A stretch of 32,410 nucleotides of DNA from an uncultured Alsobacter sp. (GCF_945952055.1 NZ_CAMFHB010000063.1:1-32410), one strand, 5' to 3'. Positions 22,189-32,372 are shown, numbered from the stretch's first letter. Made by a program: numbers and translations. The notes: a model not told the origin generated them from the letters alone.

Positions 22189-22310
22189 CCGACAGTCTCC
22201 GAGAGCCACCGCGACCCGATTGTGCCGCGTCAGCCGCGTCGTGAACAGCCGGCCAATCCGACACGGCGGCGCCACTGCAAGCGAAACGCCGTGACGGCAC
22301 CGTTCTGTGT

Positions 22311-22390
22311 CCAGCACAATTGCTGGCCGGCAGGGGCCAGTGTTGGTGGAACAGACCGCCTGTGTGTGACACAATCGCGGCCTGTGCACA
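22311..22390. promoter_or_regulatory. Cluster of inverted repeats between dap and the toxin-antitoxin genes
   Basis: Three symmetric sites lie in the 223-bp divergent gap: CCAGCA-CAAT-TGCTGG at 22311-22326, TGTGTGACACA at 22363-22373, and TGTGCACA at 22383-22390. The last two share TGTG..CACA halves and start 20 bp apart (two helical turns), just before the antitoxin ribosome site (GGAG, 22402-22405). That is the usual place for an operator bound by an RHH antitoxin that represses its own operon. Binding is inferred only from symmetry and position. Confidence 0.45.
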
Positions 22391-22411
22391 CATCCCGCTG
22401 CGGAGTCCGCC

Positions 22412-22747
22412 ATGACGCCTCGCAAGTCCTCGGCCAAGCGCGGGCCCGGCGTGGAGCGATCCACGCGCGGGTCTTCCCGAACCGCGCGGATGCCGATGGC
22501 CGCGGCCCATGCTTCGCTCCTCGAGGAGGCTCGCGTCGCCGGGCTCCTCGACGGCGAGAAGTCGGAGCATGTGAGCTTCAGGGCGCCGCCGGCCCTGATC
22601 GAGGCCGCCAAGCGCGAGACCGGGCTGAGCTCGATGAGCGAACTCGGCACGCTGGCTTTGGCCATGCTGGCCCAACCGGATCCCGCGGGCCGCTTCCTCA
22701 AGCGGACGCGGGGGCGCCTGGGGAAGGCGCACACGCTTGAAACCTGA
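22412..22747 (+). CDS. Ribbon-helix-helix antitoxin-like protein
   Basis: The 111-residue protein has a basic, disordered N-terminus (about residues 1-30) and then a short helix. Residues 52-90 fit a ribbon-helix-helix unit: strand EHVSFRAP, helix ALIEAAKRETG, turn, helix SMSELGTLALAML. A basic tail follows. GGAG six bases before the ATG at 22412 supports the start. It overlaps the PIN-domain gene by 11 bp in a different frame, the usual arrangement of type II toxin-antitoxin pairs with the antitoxin first. It would bind the PIN protein and repress the operon. I do not recognise a named antitoxin family, so the role comes from fold and context. Confidence 0.72.
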   Translation: MTPRKSSAKRGPGVERSTRGSSRTARMPMAAAHASLLEEARVAGLLDGEKSEHVSFRAPPALIEAAKRETGLSSMSELGTLALAMLAQPDPAGRFLKRTRGRLGKAHTLET

Positions 22748-23294
22748 TCTGCGTGCAGCGCTGCGGCGGCGGAAGCCGGAGCGGCAGCGCGACGCACTCG
22801 TTCCCCGCAGTCCGTCTGCCCAGGTCAGCGCCATGGATCTGCGTGGCAGGCGCGTGGCGCTTGTCCTCGACACCAACGTCTACATCAACGCTGCGGCCGG
22901 GCGCCTCGACCCGCAGGTGGGAGCGCTCGTCGAGAACGCCCTGCTGTTTCACTGCAGCGTCTGCTTGAGCGAAATCGCTCTCGGCATCGGCAATGCTGAC
23001 CCTCGGCACCAGACGTGGACGGCCACGCGCGACCACTATGCCGAACTCTTCGCGAGCATCCCGGCATCGCGCCTGCTGACCCCGGACGATGGGATCTGGA
23101 CAGAGGCCGGGCTGATTGCCGGCACCCTGGCCCGGACGCAGGGCCTGCAACCATTCCAGCGCAAGGACCTTCTGAACGACGCGCTCATCTACCTGACCGC
23201 CAGCAAGGCCGGGGTTCCCGTGCTCACGCAGAATCGCGTCGAGTTCGATTTCATCCAGCAGTTGGCTCCGGAGGGGAGCTTCATTCACTACTGA
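22737..23294 (+). CDS. PIN-domain ribonuclease toxin (VapC-like)
   Basis: This 185-residue protein has the PIN acidic residues in order: Asp45 in VLDTNVYINA, Glu79 in CLSEIALG, Asp148 in KDLLNDALIYLTA, and TQNRVEFDF near 164-172 for the last position. PIN toxins are magnesium-dependent RNases that cut tRNA, rRNA or mRNA. I chose the TTG at 22737 because GGGAAGG lies nine bases upstream and the following 32 codons have coding-like GC-rich third positions; the ATG at 22833 has no ribosome site but would give a more standard length of 153 residues. It follows the RHH gene with an 11-bp overlap. A terminator shared with the convergent nrdJ lies 50 bp beyond the stop. Confidence 0.84.
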   Translation: MKPDLRAALRRRKPERQRDALVPRSPSAQVSAMDLRGRRVALVLDTNVYINAAAGRLDPQVGALVENALLFHCSVCLSEIALGIGNADPRHQTWTATRDHYAELFASIPASRLLTPDDGIWTEAGLIAGTLARTQGLQPFQRKDLLNDALIYLTASKAGVPVLTQNRVEFDFIQQLAPEGSFIHY

Positions 23295-23343
23295 ACTGCG
23301 GATGGCCACGTAAGGGGTCCTTCCGCCGCTACCCGAACGAAAC

Positions 23344-23363
23344 GGGCCCGCCGAAGCGGGCCC
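23344..23363 (-). terminator. Rho-independent terminator of nrdJ
   Basis: On the minus strand the sequence GGGCCCGC-TTCG-GCGGGCCC forms a perfect 8-bp GC stem closed by the very stable TTCG tetraloop, followed by GTTTCGTT. It starts about 32 bp after the nrdJ stop. The stem also lies 50 bp after the PIN gene on the other strand, where the tail (GACACAATC) is less T-rich, so it mainly serves nrdJ. Confidence 0.8.
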
Positions 23364-23395
23364 GACACAATCAGCATTGTCTTAGGCGCACCCCC

Positions 23396-26300
23396 TCACG
23401 AGCAGCCGGTCGTCCCGCCGCAGGTGTCGCACTTCAGGCAGGTCCCGTTGCGGACGAGGGTGAAGTTGCCGCATTCGCCGCAGGCGTCACCCTGGTAGCC
23501 GCGCATCAGGGCTTCCGCGCGGCGGGAGCCGGAGGTCGGGGCCGGGGCGGTGGCTTCCTCGCGCTTGGCCGCGGGCGGCTGGAAGGCGAGGTTGGCGATG
23601 CCGGTCTCGTCGAGCGCCCGCTCCACCTGCTGGGCGACGTCGGTCTTGAGCGCCGTGGCGCCGGCGGTGGCGAAGCCCGCCGAGGCCGGGGTGGCACGCA
23701 GCTCGCCGCGGGCCTCCACGGCGGCGGCGCCGCCGTCGATGGCCAGGAAGCTCGTGGGCTTGCCGCGCACGAGGCCCTTGGACACGACCCGCGCCGCGGT
23801 CGGGGTGCCGGCCGGAGCCTTGCCCTCGTTCTCGCCCTTGCCCAGCGCGTCGAAGCCGATCGACTCCGGCGAGACATGGGCGAGGTCGTTGCGGCCCAGA
23901 TAGGAGATCGCCAGCTCGCGGAACACGTAGTCGAGCACCGAGGTGGCGTTCTTGATCGCGTCGTTGCCCTGCACGAAGCCCGCCGGCTCGAAGCGGGTGA
24001 AGGTGAAGGCATCGACATACTCGTCGAGCGGCACGCCGTACTGGAGGCCGAGCGAGATGGCGATGGCGAAGTTGTTCATCAGGCTGCGGAAGGCGGCGCC
24101 TTCCTTGTGCATGTCGATGAAGATCTCGCCGATGCGCCCGTCCTCGTACTCGCCGGTGCGCAGGTACACCTTGTGGCCGCCCACGATCGCCTTCTGGGTG
24201 TAGCCCTTGCGGCGATCGGGGAGCTTCTCGCGCTCGCGCAGGCGCTCGATGCGCTCCACCACGCGCTCGACGATCTTCTCGGCCACCGCGGCGGCGCGGG
24301 CCGAGGCCGGCTGCGCCACGAGGGCGGCAAGCGCCTCGTCGTTCTCGTCCTCGTCGTCGTTGTCGGCGATGAGCTGCGAGTTGAGGGGCTGCGACAGCTT
24401 GGAGCCGTCGCGGTAGAGGGCGTTCGCCTTCAGCGCCAGGCGCCAGGAGAGCAGGTAGGCCTGCTTGCAGTCATCGACCGTGGCGTCGTTGGGCATGTTG
24501 ATGGTTTTGGAGATCGCCCCCGAGATGAAGGGCTGCGCTGCGGCCATCATGCGGATGTGGCTCTCGACCGAGAGGTAGCGCTTGCCGATCCGTCCGCACG
24601 GATTGGCACAGTCGAAGACCGCGTAGTGGGCGAGCTTCAGGTGCGGCGCGCCTTCGAGCGTCATGGCGCCGCACACGTGCACGTTCGCCGCCTCGATGTC
24701 CGCCTTGCTGAAGCCGAGGAACGAGAGGAGCTCGAAGGAGGGGTCCGCCAACTTCTCCGCCGGAACCTTGAGGGTCCCGGTGAGGAAGTCCTCCCCGAGC
24801 GTCCACTTGTTGAACACGAACTTGATGTCGAAGGCCGACCCCAGTCCGCGTTCCACGGCCGCGATCTTCTCGTCCGTGAAGCCACGGGCGCGAAGGGTGG
24901 TGTGGTTGATGCCGGGCGCCTGGGCGAGGGAGGCATGTCCCACCGCGTAGGCGACGATCTCGGCGATCTCGGCTTCACCGTAGCCCAGGCTGCGCAGGGC
25001 CTCCGGCACCGCCTGGTTGATGATCTTGAAGTACCCGCCGCCGGCGAGCTTCTTGAACTTCACCAGGGCGAAGTCGGGCTCGATGCCGGTGGTGTCGCAG
25101 TCCATCACCAGGCCGATCGTGCCGGTGGGCGCGATCACCGTGGCCTGCGCGTTGCGGAAGCCGTGCTCCTCGCCCAGCGCCAGCGCCTTGTCCCAGGCGG
25201 CCTGGGCATGGGCGACCAGCGCCTTGTCGGCGCAGGAGGCATGGTCGAGCGGCACCGGGTTCACCGACAGGCCCTCGTAGCCCGAGGACAGGCCGTGGGC
25301 GGCGCGGCGGTGATTGCGGATCACGCGCAGCATGTGCGTCGCGTTCTCCTTGTAGCCCGGGAAGGGCCCAAGCTCGCGCGCCATCTCGGCCGAGGTGGCA
25401 TAGGCCACGCCGGTCATGATCGCGGTCAGCGCGCCGCAGATCGCCCGGCCCTCGGCCGAGTCATAGGGGATGCCGGCCGTCATCAGCAGGCCGCCGATGT
25501 TGGCGTAGCCCAGCCCCAGCGTGCGGTACTTGTAGGAGAGCTCGGCGATGGCCTTGGACGGGAACTGCGCCATCAGCACCGAGACCTCGAGCACCACCGT
25601 CCACAGGCGGCAGGCGTGCTCGTAGTTCTCGATCTCGATCTTGCCGTCGGCGCCACGGAACTGCAGCAGGTTCAGCGAGGCGAGGTTGCAGGCCGTGTCG
25701 TCGAGGAACATGTACTCGGAGCACGGGTTCGAGGCCCGGATCCGGCCGGCGGTGGCACAAGTGTGCCAGTCGTTCATGGTGGTGTTGAAGTGCAGGCCCG
25801 GATCCGCCGACGCCCAGGCGGCGTGGCCGATCTTCTCCCACAGGTCGCGCGCCTTCAGCGTCTTGGAGATCTTGCCGTCGGTGCGGCGCACGAGGTTCCA
25901 GTCGGCGTCGCTCTCGACGGCGCGCAGGAAGTCGTCGGTCAGCGACACTGAGTTGTTGGAGTTCTGGCCGGAGACCGTGAGGTACGCCTCGCTGTCCCAG
26001 TCCGTGTCGTAGGTGTCGAACTGGATGTCGGTGTAGCCCTGCTTGGCGAACTGGATGACGCGCTTGATGTAGCTGTCGGGCACCAGCGAGCGGCGCGCGA
26101 TCTTGATCTCGCGCTTCAGGGCCGGGTTCTTCTCCGGGTCGAAGCAGGCGTCATCGGGCCCGTCGCAGTTGACGCAGGCCTTCATCACCGCCTTGAGGTG
26201 CTTCTGGCAGAGTTTGGAGCCGGTCACGAGCGCGGCGACCTTCTGCTCCTCGCGCACCTTCCAGTCGATATAGGCCTCGATGTCCGGATGGTCGGCATCG

Positions 26301-27148
26301 ACGACGACCATCTTGGCGGCGCGGCGCGTGGTGCCGCCCGACTTGATGGCGCCGGCGGCGCGGTCGCCGATCTTCAGGAACGACATCAGGCCCGAGGAGC
26401 GGCCGCCACCGGCCAGGCGCTCGCCTTCGCCGCGCAGCTTGGAGAAGTTGGAGCCGGTGCCCGAGCCGTACTTGAAGAGACGGGCCTCGCGGACCCACAG
26501 GTCCATGATGCCGCCCTCGTTGACGAGGTCGTCCTCGACCGACTGGATGAAGCAGGCATGCGGCTGGGGATGCTCGTAGGCCGTCTTCGACTTCACGAGC
26601 TTGCCGGTCTTGTAGTCGACGTAGAAGTGGCCCTGCGAAGGCCCGTCGATGCCATAAGCCCAGTGCAGGCCGGTGTTGAACCACTGCGGCGAGTTCGGCG
26701 CCACCATCTGGCGGGCGAGCATGAAGCGCAGCTCGTCGTGAAACGCGCGGGCATCCTCCTCGGAGGAGAAATAGCCGCCCTTCCAGCCCCAGTAGGTCCA
26801 GCAGCCCGCCAGCCGGTCGAAGACCTGCTTGGCGCTCATCTCGGAGCCGGTGCGCTCCTTCTCGGGCAGGGCTGCGAGCGCGGCCTCGTCGGGGACCGAG
26901 CGCCACAGCCACGACGGAACGTCGTTCTCCTCGACGCGCTTCAGGCGCGCCGGTACGCCGGCCTTACGGAAATACTTCTGCGCGAGGACGTCCGACGCGA
27001 CCTGGCTCCAGACCTCCGGAACCTCGATATTCTCGAGCCGGAACACCACCGAGCCGTCCGGATTGCGGATCTCGCTCGTGGCGGCCCGGAACGCGATCGA
27101 CGCATAAGGTGACTGTCCGCTGGTCGTGTATCGGCGATCGATCCGCAT
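23396..27148 (-). CDS. nrdJ: Adenosylcobalamin-dependent (class II) ribonucleotide reductase
   Basis: The 1250-residue single-chain enzyme reduces ribonucleotides to deoxyribonucleotides without oxygen, using B12 to make its thiyl radical. The N-terminus, [18 protein letters not shown], is typical. [12 protein letters not shown], the [16 protein letters not shown] segment, [22 protein letters not shown] (Cys476 in NPCSEY) and the finger-loop and barrel motifs follow. The C-terminus ends in a zinc-ribbon-like tail, [14 protein letters not shown], with the last Cys pair able to re-reduce the active site. The ATG at 27148 has GGGGA six bases upstream and matches the family start; ATG 27154 is the alternative. 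It is monocistronic, with a strong terminator and upstream NrdR boxes. No nrdAB or nrdEF is in the window. Confidence 0.95.
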   Translation of the reverse strand: MRIDRRYTTSGQSPYASIAFRAATSEIRNPDGSVVFRLENIEVPEVWSQVASDVLAQKYFRKAGVPARLKRVEENDVPSWLWRSVPDEAALAALPEKERTGSEMSAKQVFDRLAGCWTYWGWKGGYFSSEEDARAFHDELRFMLARQMVAPNSPQWFNTGLHWAYGIDGPSQGHFYVDYKTGKLVKSKTAYEHPQPHACFIQSVEDDLVNEGGIMDLWVREARLFKYGSGTGSNFSKLRGEGERLAGGGRSSGLMSFLKIGDRAAGAIKSGGTTRRAAKMVVVDADHPDIEAYIDWKVREEQKVAALVTGSKLCQKHLKAVMKACVNCDGPDDACFDPEKNPALKREIKIARRSLVPDSYIKRVIQFAKQGYTDIQFDTYDTDWDSEAYLTVSGQNSNNSVSLTDDFLRAVESDADWNLVRRTDGKISKTLKARDLWEKIGHAAWASADPGLHFNTTMNDWHTCATAGRIRASNPCSEYMFLDDTACNLASLNLLQFRGADGKIEIENYEHACRLWTVVLEVSVLMAQFPSKAIAELSYKYRTLGLGYANIGGLLMTAGIPYDSAEGRAICGALTAIMTGVAYATSAEMARELGPFPGYKENATHMLRVIRNHRRAAHGLSSGYEGLSVNPVPLDHASCADKALVAHAQAAWDKALALGEEHGFRNAQATVIAPTGTIGLVMDCDTTGIEPDFALVKFKKLAGGGYFKIINQAVPEALRSLGYGEAEIAEIVAYAVGHASLAQAPGINHTTLRARGFTDEKIAAVERGLGSAFDIKFVFNKWTLGEDFLTGTLKVPAEKLADPSFELLSFLGFSKADIEAANVHVCGAMTLEGAPHLKLAHYAVFDCANPCGRIGKRYLSVESHIRMMAAAQPFISGAISKTINMPNDATVDDCKQAYLLSWRLALKANALYRDGSKLSQPLNSQLIADNDDEDENDEALAALVAQPASARAAAVAEKIVERVVERIERLREREKLPDRRKGYTQKAIVGGHKVYLRTGEYEDGRIGEIFIDMHKEGAAFRSLMNNFAIAISLGLQYGVPLDEYVDAFTFTRFEPAGFVQGNDAIKNATSVLDYVFRELAISYLGRNDLAHVSPESIGFDALGKGENEGKAPAGTPTAARVVSKGLVRGKPTSFLAIDGGAAAVEARGELRATPASAGFATAGATALKTDVAQQVERALDETGIANLAFQPPAAKREEATAPAPTSGSRRAEALMRGYQGDACGECGNFTLVRNGTCLKCDTCGGTTGCS

Positions 27149-27404
27149 CTTCATTCCCCAGATTCGGGCGGCAAACGCCCGCAGAGCCGGCGTCCCGCCG
27201 TGCCCCATGCCCCTGATGTCAGTCCTTTGGTAACGCCACACGGCAGCCGGGCCGCCGAGATCAACACCTGCCCTGACCCGGTGTTCCGGGTCGTCCTCCG
27301 GTTCTGGCACCGGCACCCGTGTTGCCTCGTCGGGCGGGTGCCATAGCCGGCGGACAGGGAGCTTCAGCCCCGGGAGACCCGGGTCCGCAGCACCGTGCGA
27401 CATG
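27149..27404 (-). other. Long 5' leader of nrdJ
   Basis: About 250 bases separate the likely transcription start from the nrdJ ATG. A frame in register with nrdJ is open through all of it (from an ATG at 27412), but the 86 extra residues do not look like the family. One small hairpin, CCCGGG-AGA-CCCGGG (27369-27383), is present. I found no convincing cobalamin riboswitch (no B12 box). The leader may hold another control element or simply be long. Confidence 0.4.
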
Positions 27405-27410
27405 GGGGGC

Positions 27411-27440
27411 ACACTAGGCTTCAGCCCCCCGAACCGTCAA
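27411..27440 (-). promoter_or_regulatory. Likely nrdJ promoter
   Basis: On the minus strand TTGACG (27435-27440) and TAGTGT (27411-27416) are 18 bp apart. The -35 matches five of six consensus bases and lies inside the downstream NrdR box; the -10 is weak, as often in this class. A GGGGGGC..GCCCCCC inverted repeat (27404-27430) also overlaps it. Confidence 0.5.
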
Positions 27441-27481
27441 GAACTTGTGTCCGCGAAGGCAGTGGACACCATATCTAGTGA
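27435..27481 (-). promoter_or_regulatory. Tandem NrdR boxes upstream of nrdJ
   Basis: On the plus strand, ACACCATATCTAGTGA (27466-27481) fits the 16-bp NrdR box ACACWATAT..GTGT closely, and CGTCAAGAACTTGTGT (27435-27450) fits its right half perfectly and its left half poorly. The two start 31 bp apart, three helical turns, which is the usual NrdR pair spacing. The proximal box covers the -35 hexamer. NrdR senses dATP/ATP and represses ribonucleotide reductase genes, so nrdJ is probably under this control. Confidence 0.75.
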
Positions 27482-27983
27482 ACGAAAGGTTAAGAATGGG
27501 TTTTTTCCGCCACACGCATTCTAAGCATCGGATTCAACGAGCGGATTCGCAACGGGGGCTGGCGCCTCCGTCCCCGTCATCCCCGTGATGCACCGATCGA
27601 TGCTGGGGATGAGGAGAACCGCGCTTGACAGGAGGCCCCGCTTTCCGATCGCGCGCCGCCGGCTGATGGGGCGTCTGCGCCGGATCCGGCAACGCTAGGC
27701 ATCACAAGCATAAAGGGCTCCCGCTTCACCACCACTCCGCGAATCTCGGTCCACCGACTCGCCTGTGAATCACGTCGGCACCGTCATCCCACTGCCGTGG
27801 TTCAGCCACGAATCGCGGTCAGGTCCCGAGACTGGCCGGCTGCCATGCAAGCGAGGCTCCGGTGCAGAGCCTGTGAACCCTCGTCCTTCGACGCACTGGA
27901 CAGCACGCGCCCCTCTCGCCATAGTCCGCGCGATTTCGGCGGGGGCCCAACTGGGTCCCGCGCACCTCACCGGCGGATCGCGC
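27482..27983. other. Gene-free region between nrdJ and the NDUFA12 gene
   Basis: Five hundred bases with no supported gene. The left end is AT-richer (GGTTAAGAATGGGTTTTTTCC). An inverted repeat with 8-bp arms, TCATCCCC..GGGGATGA, spans 27577-27612, and a small CGTGG-TTCAG-CCACG hairpin lies at 27796-27810. A TTGACA hexamer (27624-27629) has no good -10 partner. No tRNA arms or riboswitch core were recognised. It presumably holds the promoter of the NDUFA12 gene. Confidence 0.5.
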
Positions 27984-28394
27984 ATGAAGAAACTCCTGCT
28001 TCAGATCTTCACCTGGTGGCACGGCCAGACGCTGGGCACCCAGTTCTACACCTCGCGCAACGGCGAGCTTGTGGGCGAGGATCAGTTCGGCAACCGCTAC
28101 TACCAGACGCGCGGCGGCAAGAAGGACCCCACCATCGGCGTCGTGCGGCGCTGGGTCGTGTTCAAAGGCGAGATCGAGGCCACCTCCGTCCCGCCGGGCT
28201 GGCATGCCTGGTTGCGCAACACCACCGACGTGCCGCCCAGCCAGGACGGCTACAAGCCGCGCGAGTGGCAGAAGGACTGGCAGCCCAACATGACGGGCAC
28301 GCCGCTGGCCTACCGGCCCAAGGGCTCGACGCTCGCTTCCGGCCAGCGCCCCCCCGCGACCGGCGACTACGAAGCCTGGTCCCCCGGCGCCTGA
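27984..28394 (+). CDS. NDUFA12-family NADH:ubiquinone oxidoreductase accessory subunit (B17.2-like)
   Basis: This 136-residue protein starts MKKLLLQIFTWWHGQTLGTQFYTSR and carries the NDUFA12 core: GEDQFGNRYYQTRGGKKDP, RRWVVFKGEIEATSVPPGWHAWL and HNT/DVPPS-type sequence, then YKPREWQKDWQPNMTGTPLAY. In mitochondria and alphaproteobacteria this subunit sits on the complex I peripheral arm near the NuoG/NuoI junction. It is absent from most other bacteria, so it is a good lineage marker. The gene stands apart from the nuo operon here, as is usual in this group. The ATG at 27984 is chosen by family start; a long upstream open frame has no support. The OsmC gene follows by 25 bp. Confidence 0.94.
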   Translation: MKKLLLQIFTWWHGQTLGTQFYTSRNGELVGEDQFGNRYYQTRGGKKDPTIGVVRRWVVFKGEIEATSVPPGWHAWLRNTTDVPPSQDGYKPREWQKDWQPNMTGTPLAYRPKGSTLASGQRPPATGDYEAWSPGA

Positions 28395-28419
28395 GCGCCG
28401 GCGGGCCCTGGAGGACACC

Positions 28420-28878
28420 ATGGCCCGCACGCACACCTACACGGCCACCGTCACCTGGACCGGCAACACCGGAGCGGGCACCGCCTCCTACCGGGGCTAT
28501 TCGCGCGACCACGTGATCGCGCTGCCCGGCAAGGCGCCCATCGCGGGCTCGTCCGATCCCGCCTTCCGTGGCGATCCCTCCCGGGTGAATCCCGAGGAGA
28601 TGCTGGTTTGCTCCCTCTCCACCTGCCACATGCTCTGGTTTCTTCACCTGGCCTGTGAAGCCGGCATCGTCGTCGAGAGCTACGAGGACGAGCCCCACGG
28701 CGAGATGGCCGAGGCGGCCGACGGGGGAGGGCAGTTCACCAGGGTGACGCTGCGCCCGAAGGTGAGCCTCTCCAAGGGCGATGCCCAAGCGCTTCACGCG
28801 ATCCACGAGCGCGCCCATGCGCTGTGCTTCATCGCGCGGTCGGTCAATTTCCCGGTCGCGTGCGAGGCGCGGGACTGA
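28420..28878 (+). CDS. OsmC-like peroxide/hydroperoxide reductase family protein
   Basis: The 152-residue protein has the OsmC fold with the two redox cysteines, Cys69 in CSLSTCHMLWFLHL and Cys136 in RAHALCFIARSVNFP. VNPEEMLVCSLSTCHM, on the first central helix, is a hallmark. OsmC/Ohr enzymes reduce organic hydroperoxides with these two thiols, re-reduced by lipoyl proteins in the best-studied members. Here the N-terminal half contains the DPAFRGDPSRVNPEE segment seen in the OsmC-like subgroup, rather than Ohr proper. GGAGGA lies six bases before the ATG at 28420. It follows the NDUFA12 gene by 25 bp and is likely co-transcribed. Confidence 0.93.
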   Translation: MARTHTYTATVTWTGNTGAGTASYRGYSRDHVIALPGKAPIAGSSDPAFRGDPSRVNPEEMLVCSLSTCHMLWFLHLACEAGIVVESYEDEPHGEMAEAADGGGQFTRVTLRPKVSLSKGDAQALHAIHERAHALCFIARSVNFPVACEARD

Positions 28879-29000
28879 TCGGCGCCGTCCCGGCGCGCCG
28901 CGGCCCTTGCCCTTTCTCCGCCTTGTTCCGCGTGTTAATCGTCCGCCGCGCCAGGGGCCGGCGACTCAGGCCCCCGACACGACGAAGCGAACGATCTCCC

Positions 29001-29645
29001 ATGCGCCTTGCCCGTGCCCTCGCCGGAGCCGCCTTCGCCACTGCCGTGGCGCTGCCCGGCGCGGCTTTCGCCGACAAGATCAAGAACCCCACCGCGATCT
29101 TCGCCGGTCTCGACAAGATCACCGGGCGCATCATCAATTTCGAGGCGCAGGTCGACGAGACCGTGCAGTTCGGCGCGCTGCAGATCACCACCCGCGTCTG
29201 CTACACGCGTCCGCCGACGGAGCCGGTCAACACCACCGCCTTCGTCGAGGTCGACGAGGTGACGTTCACCAACGAGGCGCGCCGCATCTTCGGCGGCTGG
29301 ATCTTCGCCTCCAGCCCGGGCCTCCACGGCATCGAGCACCCCATCTACGACGTCTGGCTCACGGGCTGCAAAGGCGGCACGGTGGTCATCCCCGACGCGC
29401 CGGATCCGGACAAGGTGCCGCCCAACGCGCAGCCCCAGGTCAGCGATCGCCGCCAGCGCCAGCAGCAGCAGCAGCCCGGCCTGCCGGCGGGCACGCCGCC
29501 GGTCGTCGAGGGCGGCCGCATCGGCGTGGCCGGTCCCGCGGGCGTCCCGGTGGAACCGCGCCGCCCGAGCCAGAGCTTCTTCCCGGCGCGCAGCAACACC
29601 CCGGTCCCCAACTACGACCCGCTGCAGAACAACCCGAACCGGTAG
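29001..29645 (+). CDS. DUF2155 domain-containing secreted protein
   Basis: This 214-residue protein has a Sec signal peptide (residues 1-24, cleaved at AFA-DKI). The DUF2155 domain (about 30-130) contains ITGRIINFEAQVDETVQFG, two Cys residues (TRVCYTRPP and LTGCKGG) able to form a disulfide, and FGGWIFASSPGLHGIEHPIYDVWL. A Gln- and Pro-rich, probably disordered tail follows, with five Gln in a row near residue 155. The family is periplasmic, almost confined to alphaproteobacteria, and of unknown role. It commonly sits beside aat and the acetyl-CoA carboxylase genes, as here, where aat ends convergently 7 bp away. The ATG at 29001 is set by the signal peptide. Confidence 0.93.
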   Translation: MRLARALAGAAFATAVALPGAAFADKIKNPTAIFAGLDKITGRIINFEAQVDETVQFGALQITTRVCYTRPPTEPVNTTAFVEVDEVTFTNEARRIFGGWIFASSPGLHGIEHPIYDVWLTGCKGGTVVIPDAPDPDKVPPNAQPQVSDRRQRQQQQQPGLPAGTPPVVEGGRIGVAGPAGVPVEPRRPSQSFFPARSNTPVPNYDPLQNNPNR

Positions 29646-29652
29646 GCGGTCC

Positions 29653-30321
29653 TTACCGCAGCGCGGCCAGCGCCTCTTCGCCGCTCACGGGCACGCCGCG
29701 CGGCCAGGCGTAGAACTCGGCGGGCTGGGTCACGGCGTCGTCCAGCAGCAGCCGGTAGCGCTCGCGCGGCACCTCGACCGCGCCGAAGCGGGCCAGGTGA
29801 TCGGTGACGAACTGGGTGTCCAGCAGCACGAAGCCACCGGCGCGCAGCCGCCCGACCAGATGCACCAGCGCGACCTTGGACGCGTCGCGCGCGGTGTGGA
29901 ACATGCTCTCGCCGAAGAAGGCCGCGCCGAGCCGCACCCCATAGAGCCCGCCGACCAGCTGGCCCCCTTGCCACGCCTCGACCGTGTGGGCGTGGCCGAG
30001 GTCGAACAGCGCGCCGTAGAGAGCGCGGATGCGGGTGTTGATCCAGGTCTGCCGGCGCCCGGGCGCCACGGCGGCGCAGCCCGCGATCACGCCCTCGAAG
30101 TCGGTGTCGACTCGGATCTCGAACGCGTCGGAGCGCACCGTGCGCGCCAGCCGGGACGAGACGTGGAAACCGTCGAGCGGGATCACGCCCCGTTCGCGCG
30201 GCTCCACCCAGTAGAGCGCCGGATCGTCGGCGCTCTCGGCCATGGGGAAGATGCCTGCCGCATAGGCGCGCAGCAGCAGTTCGGGGGTGATGTCGAGGCC
30301 GCTGTCGCGCTGTCGCCCCAT
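29653..30321 (-). CDS. aat: Leucyl/phenylalanyl-tRNA-protein transferase
   Basis: This 222-residue enzyme attaches Leu or Phe from aminoacyl-tRNA to the N-terminal Lys or Arg of proteins, marking them for ClpAP (the N-end rule). The start, [30 protein letters not shown], gives the typical YAAGIFPMA motif. [24 protein letters not shown], the [28 protein letters not shown] core and [16 protein letters not shown] complete the family pattern. The length is standard. It starts 11 bp after accC, so it is part of accB-accC-aat, an order common in Hyphomicrobiales. Confidence 0.96.
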   Translation of the reverse strand: MGRQRDSGLDITPELLLRAYAAGIFPMAESADDPALYWVEPRERGVIPLDGFHVSSRLARTVRSDAFEIRVDTDFEGVIAGCAAVAPGRRQTWINTRIRALYGALFDLGHAHTVEAWQGGQLVGGLYGVRLGAAFFGESMFHTARDASKVALVHLVGRLRAGGFVLLDTQFVTDHLARFGAVEVPRERYRLLLDDAVTQPAEFYAWPRGVPVSGEEALAALR

Positions 30322-30332
30322 GCTCGCTCCGC

Positions 30333-31697
<1,365 letters not shown>

Positions 31698-31704
31698 CCG
31701 GTGC

Positions 31705-32217
31705 TCACTCGATGATCATCAGCGGCTCGCCGTATTCCACCGGCTGCCCGTCCTCGACGAGGACGGCGGTCACGGTGCCGGCGCGGTTCGCGACGATCTC
31801 GTTGAAGGTCTTCATGGCCTCGACCAGGAGCACCCGGTCGCCCACCTTCACCACCGAACCCACCTCGACGAAGGCCTTGGCCTCGGGGGAAGGGCGGCGA
31901 TAGGCGGTGCCCACCATCGGCGATGTCAGCGCGCCGGCATGGGGCGGCGCCTCGGTCTTGCCGCTGCCCGGAGCCGCCGCCGGGGCGGCCACGGCCGCAG
32001 GCATCGGCGCGGCCACGGGGGCGGGAACATGCATCACGGCGGCCGGCGCAGCGGTGAGCTGGCGGGCCACGCGGATGCGCAGGTCACCCTTTTCGACCTC
32101 GATCTCGCTCAAGTCGGTCTCGGCGAGGAGGCGCGCCAGTTCACGCACCAGCTTGGGGTCGATCGCTTCGTCTTTGCTCATCGTCTTCGTGGTCGCCCTG
32201 GTTGCGGGTCCCGCCAT
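31705..32217 (-). CDS. accB: Acetyl-CoA carboxylase biotin carboxyl carrier protein
   Basis: The protein has an N-terminal helix ([32 protein letters not shown]), a flexible Ala/Pro linker of about 40 residues, and a biotinyl domain ending in [10 protein letters not shown] with Lys136 as the biotin site. Met precedes Lys as usual, but TFNEI replaces the commoner VMNEI or TMNQI. It shuttles carboxybiotin between AccC and the carboxyltransferase. I chose the ATG at 32217 (170 residues), with GGAG eight bases upstream; the ATG at 32181 (158 residues, [12 protein letters not shown]) fits the family as well but has a poor ribosome site. It heads the accB-accC-aat operon. The usual upstream aroQ is not seen before the window edge. 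Confidence 0.95.
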   Translation of the reverse strand: MAGPATRATTKTMSKDEAIDPKLVRELARLLAETDLSEIEVEKGDLRIRVARQLTAAPAAVMHVPAPVAAPMPAAVAAPAAAPGSGKTEAPPHAGALTSPMVGTAYRRPSPEAKAFVEVGSVVKVGDRVLLVEAMKTFNEIVANRAGTVTAVLVEDGQPVEYGEPLMIIE

Positions 32218-32320
32218 GGTCGTTGCTCCGGGCCGCTCAGCCCGACTCAAGCGGGCACCCACGCGCCTGTCGCGCGCGAGCGTCGTCATATCTGCTTGCG
32301 GGCGCGAGGGGAAGCGTGGC

Positions 32321-32372
32321 TGGTGCGTCCTTCGACACGGCCGCTGCGCGGCCTGCTCATCCTGGAGACCTT
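32321..32372. repeat. REP-like palindromic element of a second type
   Basis: The sequence runs GGTGCGTCCTTCGACACGG, then the hairpin GGCCGC-TGC-GCGGCC (32339-32353), then TGCTCATCCTGGAGACC. This phrase (CCTTCGA.AC, a GC hairpin, CTCATCCTG) is, from memory, a frequently repeated intergenic element in Hyphomicrobiales genomes. There is one copy here, upstream of accB. It is unrelated to the element at 4809, 6707 and 9611. No gene was seen between 32218 and the right edge. Confidence 0.6.

Noticed and set aside
27149-27404. Cobalamin riboswitch in the nrdJ leader
   Set aside because: The GGGAGACCC stretch recalls part of a B12 box, but it belongs to a simple CCCGGG-AGA-CCCGGG hairpin, and neither the full box nor the GCCACTG-type core was found on the coding strand.
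27149-27412. N-terminal extension of NrdJ from the ATG at 27412
   Set aside because: The 86 added residues do not resemble the family, the promoter lies at the extension's start, and a good ribosome site precedes the ATG at 27148.
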